Source: Eubacteriales Family XIII. Incertae Sedis bacterium (GTDB lineage: Bacteria > Bacillota > Clostridia > Peptostreptococcales > Anaerovoracaceae). Taken from it: 6,157 nt of DNA. The translations under genes were made by a program, and so were the position numbers. The stretch lies in NCBI GenBank assembly GCA_031254995.1, contig JAIRTJ010000008.1:1-6157 (forward strand), in the 5' to 3' direction. Of this stretch, positions 6,079-6,157 are shown piece after piece. Positions within the stretch are counted from its first letter, which is position 1; each line of letters opens with the position of its first letter. The notes under the pieces are model-generated. The model was not told the origin of the DNA. It ran no database searches and worked only from the letters and a program-made list of their open reading frames with translations.

Positions 6079-6157
6079 TGGACGAGAATCGCGTGCGCAA
6101 ATGTATCTTGTTCGATGACTTCGATGGCGATCCGATCATCTCAAAGGCTCGATCTCT
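6078..6157 (+). CDS. Start of an unrecognised gene, 3' truncated by window edge
   Basis: The ATG overlaps the glyA stop as TGATG, and an AAGGGA ribosome binding site stands at good spacing. The frame stays open for 26 codons to the end of the window, beginning MDENRVRKCILFDDFDGDPI. The spacing and overlap suggest a third member of the CYTH-glyA unit. The visible N-terminus is hydrophilic, with an acidic FDDFDGD patch and no signal peptide or membrane segment. I do not recognise the family from so few residues and make no functional call. Confidence 0.6.
   Translation, partial: MDENRVRKCILFDDFDGDPIISKARS

Overview
The window reads as a tightly packed stretch of bacterial chromosome with every recognisable gene on the + strand. 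Protein motifs and gene packing fit a Bacillota/Clostridia-like organism with a moderately high-GC genome: NatA/NatB-type exporter, strong Shine-Dalgarno sites on several genes, short or negative intergenic distances, and CpG-rich codons such as GCG, CGC and GAC. This placement is an inference from style, not from a marker gene. I see no tRNA, rRNA, CRISPR, insertion sequence, phage gene or attachment site.

Region 1 (2-4111) looks like one transcription unit. It holds the 3' part of malQ (4-alpha-glucanotransferase), a CPBP-family membrane protein, an ABC-2 type ATPase and its NatB-like permease. malQ/CPBP and ATPase/permease each overlap by ATGA; CPBP and ATPase are 17 bases apart. The CPBP protein keeps the family's outline but lacks most of its catalytic residues, so it may be a non-proteolytic partner of the exporter. 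The ATPase has a basic C-terminal tail of about 50 residues beyond its normal end.

Region 2 (4112-4185) is the only real intergenic gap. It contains GC-rich hairpins and a near-consensus sigma-70-type promoter whose predicted start point falls on, or within a base of, the A of the next gene's ATG.

Region 3 (4186-6157) is a second unit: a CYTH-domain protein (triphosphate-tunnel fold), glyA (serine hydroxymethyltransferase) starting on the base after the CYTH stop codon, and the first 26 codons of an unrecognised gene overlapping the glyA stop by one base. The CYTH gene has no Shine-Dalgarno and appears leaderless, whereas glyA and the next gene have good ribosome binding sites.

Most of the content is ordinary metabolism and transport. 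The best leads are the predicted leaderless promoter, the degenerate CPBP protein beside an exporter, and a lid-loop substitution in MalQ. I did not find a convincing new multi-gene system.
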